Assembly: GCA_030374805.1 (NCBI GenBank) | Contig: JARGSG010000001.1 | Location: 620,001-684,000, forward strand | Reading direction: 5' to 3' | Origin: Gracilaria gracilis | Lineage: Eukaryota > Rhodophyta > Florideophyceae > Gracilariales > Gracilariaceae | DNA length: 64,000 nucleotides | Made by a program: the position numbers and the translations under genes | Notes under the pieces: generated by a model | What the model was told of the DNA's origin: nothing | What the model saw: the letters and a program-made list of their open reading frames with translations, nothing else | The model's database searches: none | In this document: positions 21,163-32,110 of the stretch, one piece after another | Layout of the letters: each line of letters starts with the position of its first letter | Numbering within the stretch: the stretch's first letter is position 1

Positions 21163-24100
21163 CTATCCCACTTGGGCATTATCCAGAGTTGGGGGTAATG
21201 CGGACCGGGTTCTTCGGTGATAAGCGATGATCTTGGACCTCGGGAGTTGCTCAATTGGCTTCCAAGTGTCCTGCTCTGGGGGATAGCCGTACCAACGGAC
21301 GCGATAGATTACTTTCCCGTCCTGGGCAACACCGTGCTTCACGATACGGACGACCACGAAATCCTGTGGGTACACCCCGACGTCTTCGGTTCCTTTGGTT
21401 GTTCCCGACATTGGGATTTGCTTCTCTACGTACTCCGAGCGGGTACACGCAAGTAAAAACGGGTTTCCGGCTTCGGTGAGGTGGGGGTGTCTCGTTGACG
21501 AGAGCGCTAACCGTCACGACGGGGATTGGCTAACTTCCGTTTCCGGCTGCCAATCTCCACGAAAGTGGCTTCTGGTGAAAGCTCGTCACTTCCGGAGTCC
21601 GGTGAACTAACCTCTTTTCCCAGCGGGCATCGACTTTAACTACGACGACGTTCCTGATCGAGTCAAAGTTGCTCCTCGACGCGGGAGAGCCGTTGCGACG
21701 GAGATACTGCGTTTGAACACTCCCTGTGCAGGGTGGCGGATTGGCCGGGCCACGGCGCTGTATTGCGTCGCATGCGCGCGCAATTGACGAGTGCCGACCA
21801 ATCGGAACAGTTTGCACTACTCCACGTGGCAGAGTGCTAGCCAATCCGGTGACGTTGCACACTGAGTGGGGATCTCCGTGCACGGCGCTGTCCTACTGAG
21901 GGCTTCTGCGCCACACGATGCTCCTGAGAGGGCTTCTCCGATGCTTTTCATAAACTTCTCTTTCTGCACCAGGCTCTACGACCTTATCCACAAGGATCCT
22001 CCGCCTCCCGAAACCTACTGTGGGCACTTCCCATGGGGCTAATCGCTGCGCTGACCCATTGACGGGTCGGCGGAAACCGTCTTTTCGTTACGTCTTGCCT
22101 TCTGCGCCTCTTCCGAGCGAGGCGTAGAAGTAGCCAACGACTTGGACGCTTGCCCACGAGGGTTCTCATCACTAACAGTGGTCTTCCCCGCAGGGGTAAC
22201 TTCGTCCTCATTACTGACATTCGCCTCGACCGAGGATCCCACACGCGTGTGCGTTAGCGGCGATATTCCCGATCTGGGCTCCTGTCTCTTTGAGATCTCA
22301 AGCACGTCAGCCAATCCAGCAGATGCCGAAGCAGCCTGAACGCGATTACGTGAGTCCTCCTCCTCCTTAGGGTGCGATGCGGCAGCTGATATTACCGTAG
22401 CCGGGGGTCGAACTCGAGGTGAGTGCGTAGGTTTAGCGCGAGATGGGCTATCCTTGACTAGCTCTGATACCTCAAGTAGGTCCGATAAACCCCTTTCTTG
22501 GTGCGGGAGAATCGATGGGCGGTTCGCGCTGTGCCCGTTTGATTTCGTTCCTTCCTGTGTTGCAGGTACTCCAGTTCCGGTTTCCGGTAGCGTTACCAAT
22601 TCTTGGAGTGGGCTCGGTGCCCTGTAGACGCGATCGCGTGATATCCGTTCGCGTTGGTTATTAATTTCCAGCACGACGGTGTCTCCAGACATGGAAATAA
22701 CCATGTAGGGTCCGTCTGCAATCGGCGATAACTTGTGGCGGCGTTCGTTCTCCGGGTTGTAATGCTCCTTACGAAGGAACACATAATCTCCTACCTGTAA
22801 GTTAGGTAACGGTCTCCGAATTCGGCTATCAAAGTTGCGCTTGTAGGCTAGCTGAGCCCTGTCCATAGAGGCACGTGCTGCAGGTACCAGCTTGGTGAGC
22901 CATTTCTTCCACGCATCGCGGTACAAGCCCGGTGACGGGAACGTATCCAGAGTTGGCTGCGCCTCGATTGCTAGAGGAGGTGGTCTCCTCGACAGTACCA
23001 ATTCAAATGGTGAAAGTCCTGTTACCCGATGAACCTGGGTGTTGTACGCATACGTGATAGCGTCCGTGAGCTGATCCCACGTCTTGGAATGATCTGCCAC
23101 GTAAGATCTCAAAGCACCAAGGATGGTTCGATTAAATCTCTCTACTTGTCCGTTTGCTTGCGAATGATAAGTCGTAGTGAATAAATTCCTAATATCCAGG
23201 ATCCTACACACATCTTGAAAGAACTAAGAGGTGAATTGAGAGCCGTTATCGGAAAGTAACTTTACCGGTGGGCCATACACAAAGACCCAGTGAGTAACAA
23301 ACGCTTGAGCCACAGCGGCTGCTGTTATCCGTTTGAGCGGCACTGTTCTAACCAATTTAGAGAACCTGTCGGTGATGACCAGTAGGTACCGGTTCCCTCG
23401 AGAGGTCTTAATCAATTCTCCAAGAATGTCAATGGCGACGAACTCCAGCGGTGCCCGTGCGGGAAACAACGTTAACTCCTTCGAGTACTTTCTTAATTTG
23501 ACGTCATTCTTGGCACAGGCCTGACAGGAGCGGCGGACTGCGTAACAGTCGAACGCCATTGCCGGCCAATAGAAGTCCCTTCTTAAGGTGAGATAAAGCT
23601 TCCTTCCTCCCGGGTGGGCTCCCAACTTCACATAGTGAGACAAGTGCAGTACGCGACTCTGTAAGGAGTGAGGTACCACCATTTGTGGGTTGGTTTCAAC
23701 AGTTCGCACCAAGTAGCCTAGGTCATTCACCTGGAAAGGTATCCTATACCCACCGTTCAGACGGGCCCTAACCTGTATACAAAAGGGATCCATCTGCTGT
23801 TCCCGTATCATCTTCTCGGGCGAGATCGGTACAAATGACCCGGTATCCGGTTCTACAGTCTGTGTGGCGAGAATATCGTCACACACATCATCCGATAGGA
23901 TTTCTGTCTTCCCCTCATCGAGGTCACCAACCATAAAGCATTGTATCTCTTCCGTGTCCTCGGTGGGTTCAGCTTCTGCTGCAGTGGCCAAACGGGATAG
24001 AGCGTCTGCCTGCAAGTTCAAGGAGCCTTTCTTGTACACTACTTCAAAGTCAAATTCCGAGAGTCGGAGTCTCCATCTCATCAGTCGACCCGACGGTTCG

Positions 24101-26526
24101 GTAATTTCTATGAGCCAGCGTAGGCAAGAATAGTCCGTGTGTACCCGAAAATGGGTTCCCATCAAGTATGGTCTCAACGTTGAGAGGGCCCATACGACGG
24201 CAAGGCATTCCTTCTCCGAAACGGAGTAGTTCCGTTCGTGCACATTCAGTGATCTCGACCAATACCCAATAGGGTGGCGTTTGCCAGACTCTTCCACCTG
24301 GAACAACGCACAACCAACTTGGTTCGCACTCGCATTAGTGTCGACCTCGTAGGGTAAGCCGGGTTTCGGCAGGGCCATAACTGGTGGCGACGTTACAGCT
24401 TCAATTAGTGCCGCAAATGCGGACGCTTCCGTATCGCCAAAGGGTTCCAATTCCACTGGTTTTCCTTTCATCAGGAGTTTGTTCAACGGCGAAGCGATAT
24501 CCGAAAAGTTCAGCACGAAACGACGGTAAACGTTACACAGGCCTAAGAAGGATCGAAGCTCAGTTTGAGTTCTTGGGTGGTTCGCCTCTTTCAAGGATTT
24601 TACCCGCACCTCGTCAATTGAGAGCTTTCCTGGGCGAATAATATGCCCAAGATACTTAACCGATTCGGTGAAAAACTCGCACTTCTTAAGCTTCAAGGTA
24701 ATCCCTGCGTCCCGTAAAACGGTCATAACGTCCCGTACATGGGTGAGATGGTCCTCCATGTTATTGGAAAAGACGACGCCGTCGTCCAAGTATACCAAAC
24801 AGGTTGTCCACTTGAACCTAGCCAGGAGAATATCAACCGCTCGCTGAAACGTTGCGGGGGCGTTCGTTAACCCAAAGGGCATTCTTCGAAAACGGTACAG
24901 GCCTTGATGGCACACGAAGGCCGTCTTATCTTTATCTTCTTTCCTTCTGGGCACTTGCCAGTATCCCCACTTGGCATCTAAAGTGGTAAACACTTTCGCG
25001 CTCCCTAGAAAATCGATATATTCGTTCATACGGGGAATCGGGTATACGTCTTTCACTGTAACCGCATTTAACTTTCGGTAATCGATACAAAATCTCCATG
25101 ATCCATCCGGCTTCGGCACCAAAACAACTGGTGACGCCCAAGGGGATTGAACGGGCTCAATAACGCCGGCTCGAAGCATCTTCTCGACTTGAGATTTTTC
25201 CTCTTCTCGGGCCTTCGGTCCTGCCCTGTAAGGGTGTTGCGCATTGGGCCGAGTGTTCGGAAGTAGATCTATGCAATGCTCTCTGACTCCAATTGTTCCA
25301 AGGGTACCATCCCACATGGGCGTAAACTCGCGGAGCATATCGCGTAGCTTCTCCCGATGGGACTCCGGTACGTGCTCCAAATTGAGCTTCATTAACTCCT
25401 CAACAGGGTTCGTCTGTTCAGTTCCAGGTGGCAACGGCTTAACCTCAAAAAATGCTGGGGTGTCTGAACCCGAGTTCTTCTGGGTATCATCCGTATCGGC
25501 TTCAAGCGACTCATTCCGTACTTCGGTGAATTCGGCGGCCTCCTCCCCCTCCTTAGGGTCAGATACACCGAGCACGGTTCCAATCGGGATCTTCGTGGGT
25601 ATCACTGCAGCGGGGTGCGGTAGTACCGTGCCAATTACTTGGTTCTTTGTTAACCATTGTTTGGTTTTGCCAAGATTGGCGACGAGGACCTTAAAGGCTT
25701 CATCGGGTTGAATCGTTACCACTCCATTAGCCAAAGCGATCTGGCGCCCTTCATATAGTGCCGGTGACGGCTGCACTGTGTGTAGACCAAACTGTTTGGT
25801 GACGACTTCAACCCACACCTGGGACTCCGGCGGAAGGTGCACAGATTTGAGCACGTGCAACTTCGTTGATGCCACTGTGCCTTTGGTAGGCTGATGTGCA
25901 ACCGGAAGCGGTACTTGTTTCCGCGTAGCGGCTCGCAGAGGTCTCCTGACAATGGGAATTATTGAACCGTCTTCCATTTCTATGGTACGCTTCCGAGGAC
26001 GGATATTTCTTACAAACCTGTCACAGAAATCACAACCCAGTATAACTGGTGCGGCTAGTGAATCGCAAACGACGAAATCTACCTTCAAGAGGTGCCTTCC
26101 TAATCTTACCAGGAGCGAAATGTAACCAGGCGTACTAATCGGATTGTTGTTGGCATCCGAAATATCCATTGATGGACCGTAACGAACACGTTCCTGAAGA
26201 GCAGGCGGTATCAGTTTCCTGTGAATAAGGTTAGGAGCAGCGCCTGTGTCTAGGACGGACAACTGACGAACCATAAAATGTTCTGAAAGGCCGAGATCGG
26301 CGTAAACTTTATAGTTCCGCTTGGCCATAACCAGGATTCTATCCTGGAGACGGGGATTACGGGCCCGTATCCACGGTCGACAAAGAACACAAAAGTGTTC
26401 CGAATCCACGTCGGTGGCTGCCATTTTCCTTGACAGGATCGTAACAGTCGGGGAGCGAAGCGGAGGCGCTTCGGGCGTCTTCTGCTTCGACTTGGAAGAC
26501 GCCCCTCCCGTCGGGAAGACTCCCAT
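21163..26526 (-). pseudogene. pol: Pol polyprotein of element C (protease-RT-RNase H-integrase-chromodomain), broken
   Basis: The first 1100 codons from the ATG at 26526 are open. Protease VLDTGAAPN is at residues 91-99, and RT has FVCHQGLYRFRRMPFGLTNA and YLDD at 579-582. RNase H has TDYSCLRWL but its first catalytic Asp is Asn (VDTNASANQVG). The integrase zinc finger has LHLSHYVKL and CQACAK, and the core has VAIDILGEL and SDNGSQFTS. A TAG at 23221-23223 follows directly. The same phase then continues for 390 codons (HSQANGQVERFNR with the catalytic Glu). More stops occur below 22038, and the chromodomain (DFVVVRIVKH ... YRVRWYGYPPEQDTW) lies at 21411-21163. The start overlaps gag by 277 bases in the -1 frame. 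Confidence 0.88.
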
Positions 26527-28640
26527 ACTTTGTTTTTCGGAACCGGAACCGCCTGATGCGGGTGATTTCCCTCCGCGGGACCTACCTGATTCCCGTTTAC
26601 CGGTTCGCGACGCTGAGCCTGAAGGTTAGTCTGCGCGAAGGCAGGGTTACCATGCATGGTTCCAGCAGCTCCCTGAAGGGCCAACGAATGCTTAGCGCTT
26701 TCATAGGATGTTCTGGGGACCCGTGCCTGTTCCTCGGGCGTCAGAGCCTCGAACTGAGTGACGATTTTCAACCTATCCCGTGCCGGGACCGTGTACTGCG
26801 GTGAGATATGACCAAACTCATAACATTCGTAGCAGATCACTTCGATTGAACCATCGGTGGGACGCGCTATAACACGACCCTGCTGGGTGCTATCCCTCCA
26901 TCCTGGGCGAGTTGTCCTCATCATGCGACCTCCATAGGATATCGGTGCTGCCGGAACTCGGCGGTCCTGAGCATACAGGGCCGGATCGCACTCCGTAGAC
27001 GGCACCGTGGTTGACGGAAATTCCGAGGTGGCAATTGAAGTGCCGATAGAACTCGGATTACTACCTATGAGGTGCACATTATCCATGTCCATACTGGCTT
27101 CATTCCCATATGAAAGGGCCAGAGAAGAGTCAGAATTATTGGCAAACAGTACCTTACGAGGCTTCGGCTTGGAGGGACGCCGAGCTCGGAGCGTATCCCC
27201 TTCAGCCTGAGCGTACTGTACCAGTTCCAAATAGGTTATCTTCCGATTCTCCACCCGATAACGGGCTACCAGTGCCCGAATCGCGGGATTTAACCCATCG
27301 ACAAACATCGCACATCTTTTCTGTGAAGGATGAACATTACCACAGCGGTGGAAAGCCTTATTCAAGCGCGTTGAATAAGCCGTTTCCGTTTCTTCCGGAC
27401 GTTGCTTCAGTTCCCCAAGGGCCGACGTAGCCTGCTGAATGGCATGACCAGTAGCGTATGACCTTAAGAGGTAATGAACCGCTTCGGGCCAACAAGTAAC
27501 GCCGCCTTCCGAGGCTCTTGACGATCCAAGGATAAAATTAAACTGGTCTTCACCCTGACCTTTCAGGTAATAGGGGAGGGCAATGTACGCCTGTTCCTCC
27601 GTCATTCCGAGAATATCGGCTGCATGAACGAACCTAGAGAGGAAATCCAGCACCCGGATGGGGTCTTCTCCTGTAAACTCGCGATTCTTGAGTGTCACGC
27701 TGAGCTTACGGATGTGCGCCCTCACCTTTTCGGTACTTCTAGAGGTTCTCTTCCCTTCGGACTTCTGTAACCGATAGTAACGGTACGATAACAACTTCCG
27801 ATAAAGCGGATTCGTAGGCTTCAACTCTTTAAGACCAGGACACTTAGCTCCCTTCTCCCGGGTACAAACTGCACCTTGAGAGGTAAACGTGGCCCTTGAA
27901 CGGGACGATCGAGAGTGTCGACGACGACTACCTTCCGAGGCAGCGGAAGATGACGACGATGACGACGATGACGAGCTGTCCGAGCTGTCAGAGTCAGAGT
28001 CAGAGTCAGACGAATCCACGTTGTGGCAAAACTCTTTTGAGGACTTGCGATGGCTCTTCTTATCAGAGTGATGAACGAAATCTTTCGAAACAGACTTCCC
28101 CCGTGGGGGAACTTCTACTTCTCCATCCATTCTAATAATGGCTTCGAGGGTACCCAGACGAGCGTGAATTCGATCCGTTGTGGCACGGAACTCTTCCATT
28201 GTCCGATGATAGGCATCCACGAAACCCTGTGGGGAACCAAAGCACTCCAGAATTGAGTTCATTTTCTGTCTCAGGAGCTGGATTTCTCCCGAAACATCTC
28301 TCATTTGAGCGTCTTTCACTTCCTCGCGAAGCGATTCGACCTCCTTTTTGAGTGCAGCTTGAGAGCTAGCTCTCACCGCGCTCTGGGCCTCAAGCATGCG
28401 AACTTGAGTATCCAATTCGGATAATACTGCGTCACTTGCCGCAGCAGCGGATAAGGGTCCTTCCAGAGGAACGGAAGGGGGCCCGGCCACTGGGGCATCA
28501 GACGTCTTCGACGGTTGTTTCCGGCTCCCGGATTTCTTCTCCTTCACCGGTAGCGGTTCAGGAACTGACCGCGCTTGCGGGGGTGAACCAGAACCAACTG
28601 AACGGGCCTTGGACGGACTCGGCCGTTTTCCGGATCCCAT
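26250..28640 (-). CDS. gag: Gag polyprotein of element C
   Basis: An open frame of 796 codons runs from the ATG at 28640. It has a basic, proline-rich N-terminus, a helical segment (SQAALKKEVESLREEVKDAQ), an acidic Ser/Asp run (SDSDSDSDSSDSSSSS) followed by Arg/Ser repeats, and a capsid region (DPIRVLDFLSRFVHAADIL, TETAYSTRLNKAFHRCGNVH). Its knuckle reads CYECYEFGHISPQY: the fourth ligand of the CCHC knuckle is Tyr, so zinc binding is probably impaired. The capsid blocks are close to those of element A. About 85 codons follow the GAAAAAC heptamer before the gag stop, whereas in A the stop comes at once, so the extension may be from loss of an original stop. No premature stop is present. Confidence 0.87.
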   Translation of the reverse strand: MGSGKRPSPSKARSVGSGSPPQARSVPEPLPVKEKKSGSRKQPSKTSDAPVAGPPSVPLEGPLSAAAASDAVLSELDTQVRMLEAQSAVRASSQAALKKEVESLREEVKDAQMRDVSGEIQLLRQKMNSILECFGSPQGFVDAYHRTMEEFRATTDRIHARLGTLEAIIRMDGEVEVPPRGKSVSKDFVHHSDKKSHRKSSKEFCHNVDSSDSDSDSDSSDSSSSSSSSSSSAASEGSRRRHSRSSRSRATFTSQGAVCTREKGAKCPGLKELKPTNPLYRKLLSYRYYRLQKSEGKRTSRSTEKVRAHIRKLSVTLKNREFTGEDPIRVLDFLSRFVHAADILGMTEEQAYIALPYYLKGQGEDQFNFILGSSRASEGGVTCWPEAVHYLLRSYATGHAIQQATSALGELKQRPEETETAYSTRLNKAFHRCGNVHPSQKRCAMFVDGLNPAIRALVARYRVENRKITYLELVQYAQAEGDTLRARRPSKPKPRKVLFANNSDSSLALSYGNEASMDMDNVHLIGSNPSSIGTSIATSEFPSTTVPSTECDPALYAQDRRVPAAPISYGGRMMRTTRPGWRDSTQQGRVIARPTDGSIEVICYECYEFGHISPQYTVPARDRLKIVTQFEALTPEEQARVPRTSYESAKHSLALQGAAGTMHGNPAFAQTNLQAQRREPVNGNQVGPAEGNHPHQAVPVPKNKVWESSRREGRLPSRSRRRPKRLRFAPRLLRSCQGKWQPPTWIRNTFVFFVDRGYGPVIPVSRIESWLWPSGTIKFTPISAFQNILWFVSCPS
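26532..26538 (-). promoter_or_regulatory. Candidate -1 frameshift site between gag and pol of element C
   Basis: GAAAAAC on the minus strand lies where the gag frame reads AAA AAC and the -1 frame leads within a few codons into pol. The context CCG AAA AAC matches A's CAG AAA AAC at the same alignment position. Confidence 0.45.
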
Positions 28641-28770
28641 TCCAGTGACAGAAACAAACCCAAGCGGGGAAACAACTTCAAAAACAACAACAAACTTCTA
28701 GTTTCGAACTCTTATGAGTACTACTTCAATTAAACTTCCTTTTCAGGCTCTAGTCCACTAGACTCTTCTA

Positions 28771-28783
28771 AGTCGGGAGACCC
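28771..28783 (-). other. Primer binding site of element C
   Basis: GGGTCTCCCGACT on the minus strand differs from the A and B site (TGGTCTCCCGACC) at the first and last base and lies just downstream of the LTR end. Confidence 0.6.
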
Positions 28784-28786
28784 GAA

Positions 28787-29783
28787 GGTAGAGCAAACCC
28801 CGAAGAGGGTACTTGTCTACCAGGGTGTCCGAGTCCTGCTCCCACAAAAGGGCGAACTCAGAAGTAGAGCACTCTGCCCGTGCGCGTGCCGCGTGGCAGC
28901 CGGATGTAAACCGGAGACGGTACTGGAATAACCTGCAGAGGTAAAGAAGAGCGTGGGCCTAGAGAGGAATAACCGACGACGGATCAAGAGAGAACGAGTC
29001 TAGAAGTGGAGCGAGCGGTGCCGTAAGACGGTGAAATGCTCCTACGGAGAACCACAAGAGCGAAGCTACGGCCCGTGCCAACGGCGGGAACAGGGCCGAT
29101 AGCGGAACGAGACACACACACGCGCGTGTCTAAACATAACTCTATACAGAGGCGGAAGCGAGACCTGCACCAGGAAAACGATGAACTAAACAAAGATCCG
29201 GTACTTCGGTGAACGACAATACATACAACCTGATACTCGGGTAATTAGCGAAACAAGCCAGAAACTGGTAGTTAAGAACTTCCTCAGGGACCCTGAGGGG
29301 TGATTGTACCGAGACCAGTCGTGGTTACTCTCCGTAGAGGAGTCGTGAACCTACGTAGGCAGTAACAACCATAGCCCAGCCTTCGGGATGAAGACCACGT
29401 ACTTCAAGAAGAAAATACGGCTCAGGTGAGTTTTACTTAGTGGCGCCAGGGCGAGATCGCCCGAGCATATATACTATCTACTGTATCTAGAGCTGCGCAC
29501 TCCCACGAGGGCTCTACATGTAGACAACCCAGTGTCAGGGTGCCACAGTATCTACTCAGCGGGTGTGACGCCAAATATTTGGACAAATATGCCACAAGGC
29601 CCTACTGTACACCTATTTCATAGGTTCTATCCCCGATTCACCTAAAAAAATACGCCCAAACAATATTTCCAATTTCACCCGAAACGGGGTCCATATTCAT
29701 AGTCTGACACGTCAGGGCTCAATGGATAGAGCTCCATTATGAGCGCTTTCATTGTGAGGACATCAGATTGTCATTGCTTTACA
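28787..29783 (-). repeat. 5' LTR of element C (997 bp)
   Basis: On the minus strand it starts TGTAAAGCAATGACAATC at 29783. It matches 17787-18783 with scattered substitutions. The transcription start of the element should lie in it. Confidence 0.88.
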
Positions 29784-29788
29784 AAGAA
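29784..29788. repeat. Target site duplication AAGAA of element C (right copy)
   Basis: This is the second copy of the pentamer at 17782-17786. The transposase frame resumes at 29789. Confidence 0.85.
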
Positions 29789-30095
29789 GCGCAAAGCTCA
29801 TGTAAATCGCGAAGCTGCTTCTCGAAAAGAAGAAGAGGCTGCAAAGAAGAAGAAGCGGCAAGAAGAACTTGCATTGAAAAGGAAACGTACGGCAGAAGAA
29901 AGAGAGCGAAAAGCCGAAGAGCGAAGGTTGAAGAAGCAAAGAGTTGACGACGACAAAGCCAAGAAGAAAGCATCAGTGTTGAAGAAAAATTGCAAGAGTG
30001 TTGCCCAGAGTAATGGACAAAAAGCCGTTACAGATTTTTCAGCAGGAAATGTATTGCTTTTTTTGGAAAACAAAATTTCAATAAACTATCAATGA
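29789..30095 (+). pseudogene. Pogo-like transposase, segment 4 of 4 (charged C-terminus)
   Basis: It continues the phase of 17299-17786 after element C and one AAGAA copy are discounted. It encodes about 100 residues, nearly all Lys, Glu, Arg and Ala in heptad-like order (KKKKRQEELALKRKRTAEER, then ERKAEERRLKKQRVDDDKAK), predicting a long coiled coil or single helix with nuclear localisation character. It ends at TGA 30093-30095. The junction codon is Lys on both sides, so the insertion site itself falls in a Lys/Glu-rich run. On its own the piece has no start codon; the chance start just upstream lies in the LTR. Confidence 0.8.
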
Positions 30096-30615
30096 CAACC
30101 ATGGCGCCGAGCAATGCGTTCTCCAAGAGTGTCGAAAAGGAGAACAAAACGCATGCCGAAGAAGTTATGTGTACCAAGAGATCTCAAGCTCAGAGCATGC
30201 GTTGGAGTTACAAAGAGACGATGAGAATGGTGGTGGTGCTGGCGCTCGCGAATACGACGCAGGCGTAGCCAAGACGTTGCTGAAGCTTCATGATACCAAT
30301 ACAAAGATATTGTGAACGGACTACGACGCTTCCTAGGATCGAAACCTAGGGCCAAGACGTGTGGAGAAAGATTGGTGGTGCTCGTGAAGTCTTGTGCGAA
30401 ACTTTGGCGGTGCACCAAATTGAGCTGGATTATGTGGAATTGGTTCTTGTGGAGTACAGCGCGTACAAGCCAACGCCCTCGTCGCGAGCTTCGCCGTTAT
30501 GACTTCACACTTTGACAGATTTGAGAGCACCCCAGGAGCTCTCATTTCACCAGATTTGTTTTTAAAATAAAGCGAAGAGCTTCATGTTTTCTTCTGTTGA
30601 AGAAAAGAGTGCACC
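30096..30615. other. 3' untranslated part of the pogo-like element
   Basis: This lies between the transposase stop and the right terminal repeat. There is no gene. AATAAA at about 30566-30571 could serve as polyadenylation signal. Confidence 0.45.
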
Positions 30616-30637
30616 ACAATACCCTCCCCGGGAAGGT
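30616..30637 (-). repeat. Right terminal inverted repeat of the pogo-like element
   Basis: Read on the minus strand it begins CCTTCCCGGGGAGGG and matches 1079-1100 at 21 of 22 positions. TA follows at 30638-30639. Confidence 0.85.
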
Positions 30638-30639
30638 AG

Positions 30640-32110
30640 TATCTACTAGAGATACCTGTTTTAAGCAAGCAGAATAATGAGCCTCGCAAGCGAGTTGTGT
30701 TACAGGAATATTCACATCACAGGCAATATCTCAAGACGAAATGAAAAAAGTAAGGTTCAGCTATTACCTATGTCATTTCTAGAACGGATTTTGAACAACA
30801 CTGGTCGCTCCTGTTCTAATTCATCTTAGGATCATGAACAGACAAGACTCCGTACAAACTCCAATCATTAAGACAAACTCTCTTAAAACAGTGGAAAGTT
30901 TTCTGGGGTACAGACATCCAAAAATGGAGGAGGGAAGAGGTGTTTTTGAACTCTGAAGAGATACGACTTGTGCTGAAGGCAACATCTGCTTATCACTACG
31001 AAGATGTAGAACATAGTGCTTCCTCACCGAACGAGAACGTAGATTCGATGGCGTATTCCGGGACAAGTCATCCTTCGGGAATAGCACCTTGTTCAATGCC
31101 AGTGTGCTCTGGTCGTAGACTCAGAAAGGCTTATCAATGCAACTCATGTCATTGAGAAACCACTTTCCCCTTTGTTATGAACATATGCTTTCTTCTTCTT
31201 CTTCTTCATTATGGTCAGCCACCCCTGATTTCGAGGCGGCAGTAGTTCTATCTAGAGATAGTTCTCTCTCTTAAAGAAGGCCAAAAACCGTGATATGCTT
31301 TCTATTACCAAATTGCAGTAGAGCTTCAGATGAAGCTTTCCCGCGACAAGAAGGCCAAGAATTCCTGTGCCTCATGTCGAATCAGACAGATATCTAATAT
31401 ACTTTTATCTTTTTAAGCGTGTGGCAGAGTTTCAACTCAGCTCGGGCCGCGAGGCTTGCGTGAGTAAGCCCAAAAGACGACGGGCACCGAATCATTCTAC
31501 GCATTAGTCCCACAGCTGCACCGCTGCGTTTCTTCTCTACAGAAGAGGCAGCGGGATGCTGTGAAGACGCATGCCCTGTTAAGAAATAGGCAAGCATCAC
31601 TTTGGGCGATACAAAGCCGAGACACTGTGGTCACATCGGTTGACATTCTTTTGAAGAAAGAGATGCTCCACGTCGTTCATATACAAAGAGAATTCAATGC
31701 TTTCGGTGATAGGGAGCTGCAGGCCCGTTTTGACAAGCTTGTTCATGCGTTCGTTTTCCAAAAACACCGCAATGGCTTGGCAACCAAGCAATATAGACAT
31801 CATGCTGAACACTTGGGGCCTGGACATTGTATGATATGCCAAACGTTGCCCATGCAGTGGTTTCCTTCGCGGATTACTTTACAGCATTGTTCGTATAGCC
31901 TGGGTCTGTTAGAATGCCCACACAACTCTGGCATCAGCGGAAGAGACCCTATGTATATGGCGCCCAAAACCGCGACAATTTCCCACGGGGTCGATACGAA
32001 CACACGTTATTCCCTGCTGGGATGACGCCTTGAAATTCTGCGTTCAAAGAGCTGTTGCTCTGGCTCAGTTTACAGGGAAGCCATCAATATTCGAGTGTTA
32101 CTCTTGAGTC
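30640..32110. other. Intergenic region, possible gene relic on the minus strand
   Basis: No supported gene is present. Three minus-strand frames (32003-31800, 31842-31597, 31600-31394) follow each other in different phases with protein-like composition (for example CQAIAVFLENERMNKLVKTG). They could be one frameshifted relic, but no family is recognised. A short run of TTC repeats lies at 31190-31210. Confidence 0.3.

Larger units (their letters stand above)
17787..29783 (-). mobile_element. LTR retrotransposon C, Ty3/gypsy chromovirus, inverted
   Basis: The two LTRs occupy equal spans of 997 bp (17787-18783 and 28787-29783, exactly 11000 bp apart) and are flanked by AAGAA. On the minus strand the order is 5' LTR, primer site (28771-28783), gag (28640-26250), pol in the -1 frame (26526 to about 21163, protease to chromodomain), a 2.4-kb region holding a long antisense frame, and the 3' LTR. 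The LTRs differ by scattered substitutions, so the insertion is not recent. Pol has a TAG in integrase and further stops before the chromodomain. The Gag knuckle has lost its last Cys and RNase H its first Asp, so C is not autonomous. Confidence 0.9.
1079..30637 (+). mobile_element. Pogo-like (Tc1/mariner superfamily) DNA transposon carrying three nested LTR insertions
   Basis: The element is bounded by 22-bp terminal inverted repeats at 1079-1100 and 30616-30637 (one mismatch) and by TA dinucleotides at 1077-1078 and 30638-30639, as expected for TA-targeting elements. Its single transposase gene is cut into four segments (1432-1696, 2497-3389, 17299-17786, 29789-30095) by a solo LTR and two LTR retrotransposons. 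Each insert has its own 5-bp duplication. Subtracting inserts plus one duplication copy each leaves about 2848 bp and one uninterrupted frame of 651 codons including the stop. The transposon was therefore probably intact when the first LTR element landed in it. It must predate all three insertions. Assignment to pogo rests on the DDE_1-type motifs, the helix-turn-helix/CENP-B-like N-terminus and the TA flanks. Confidence 0.85.
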
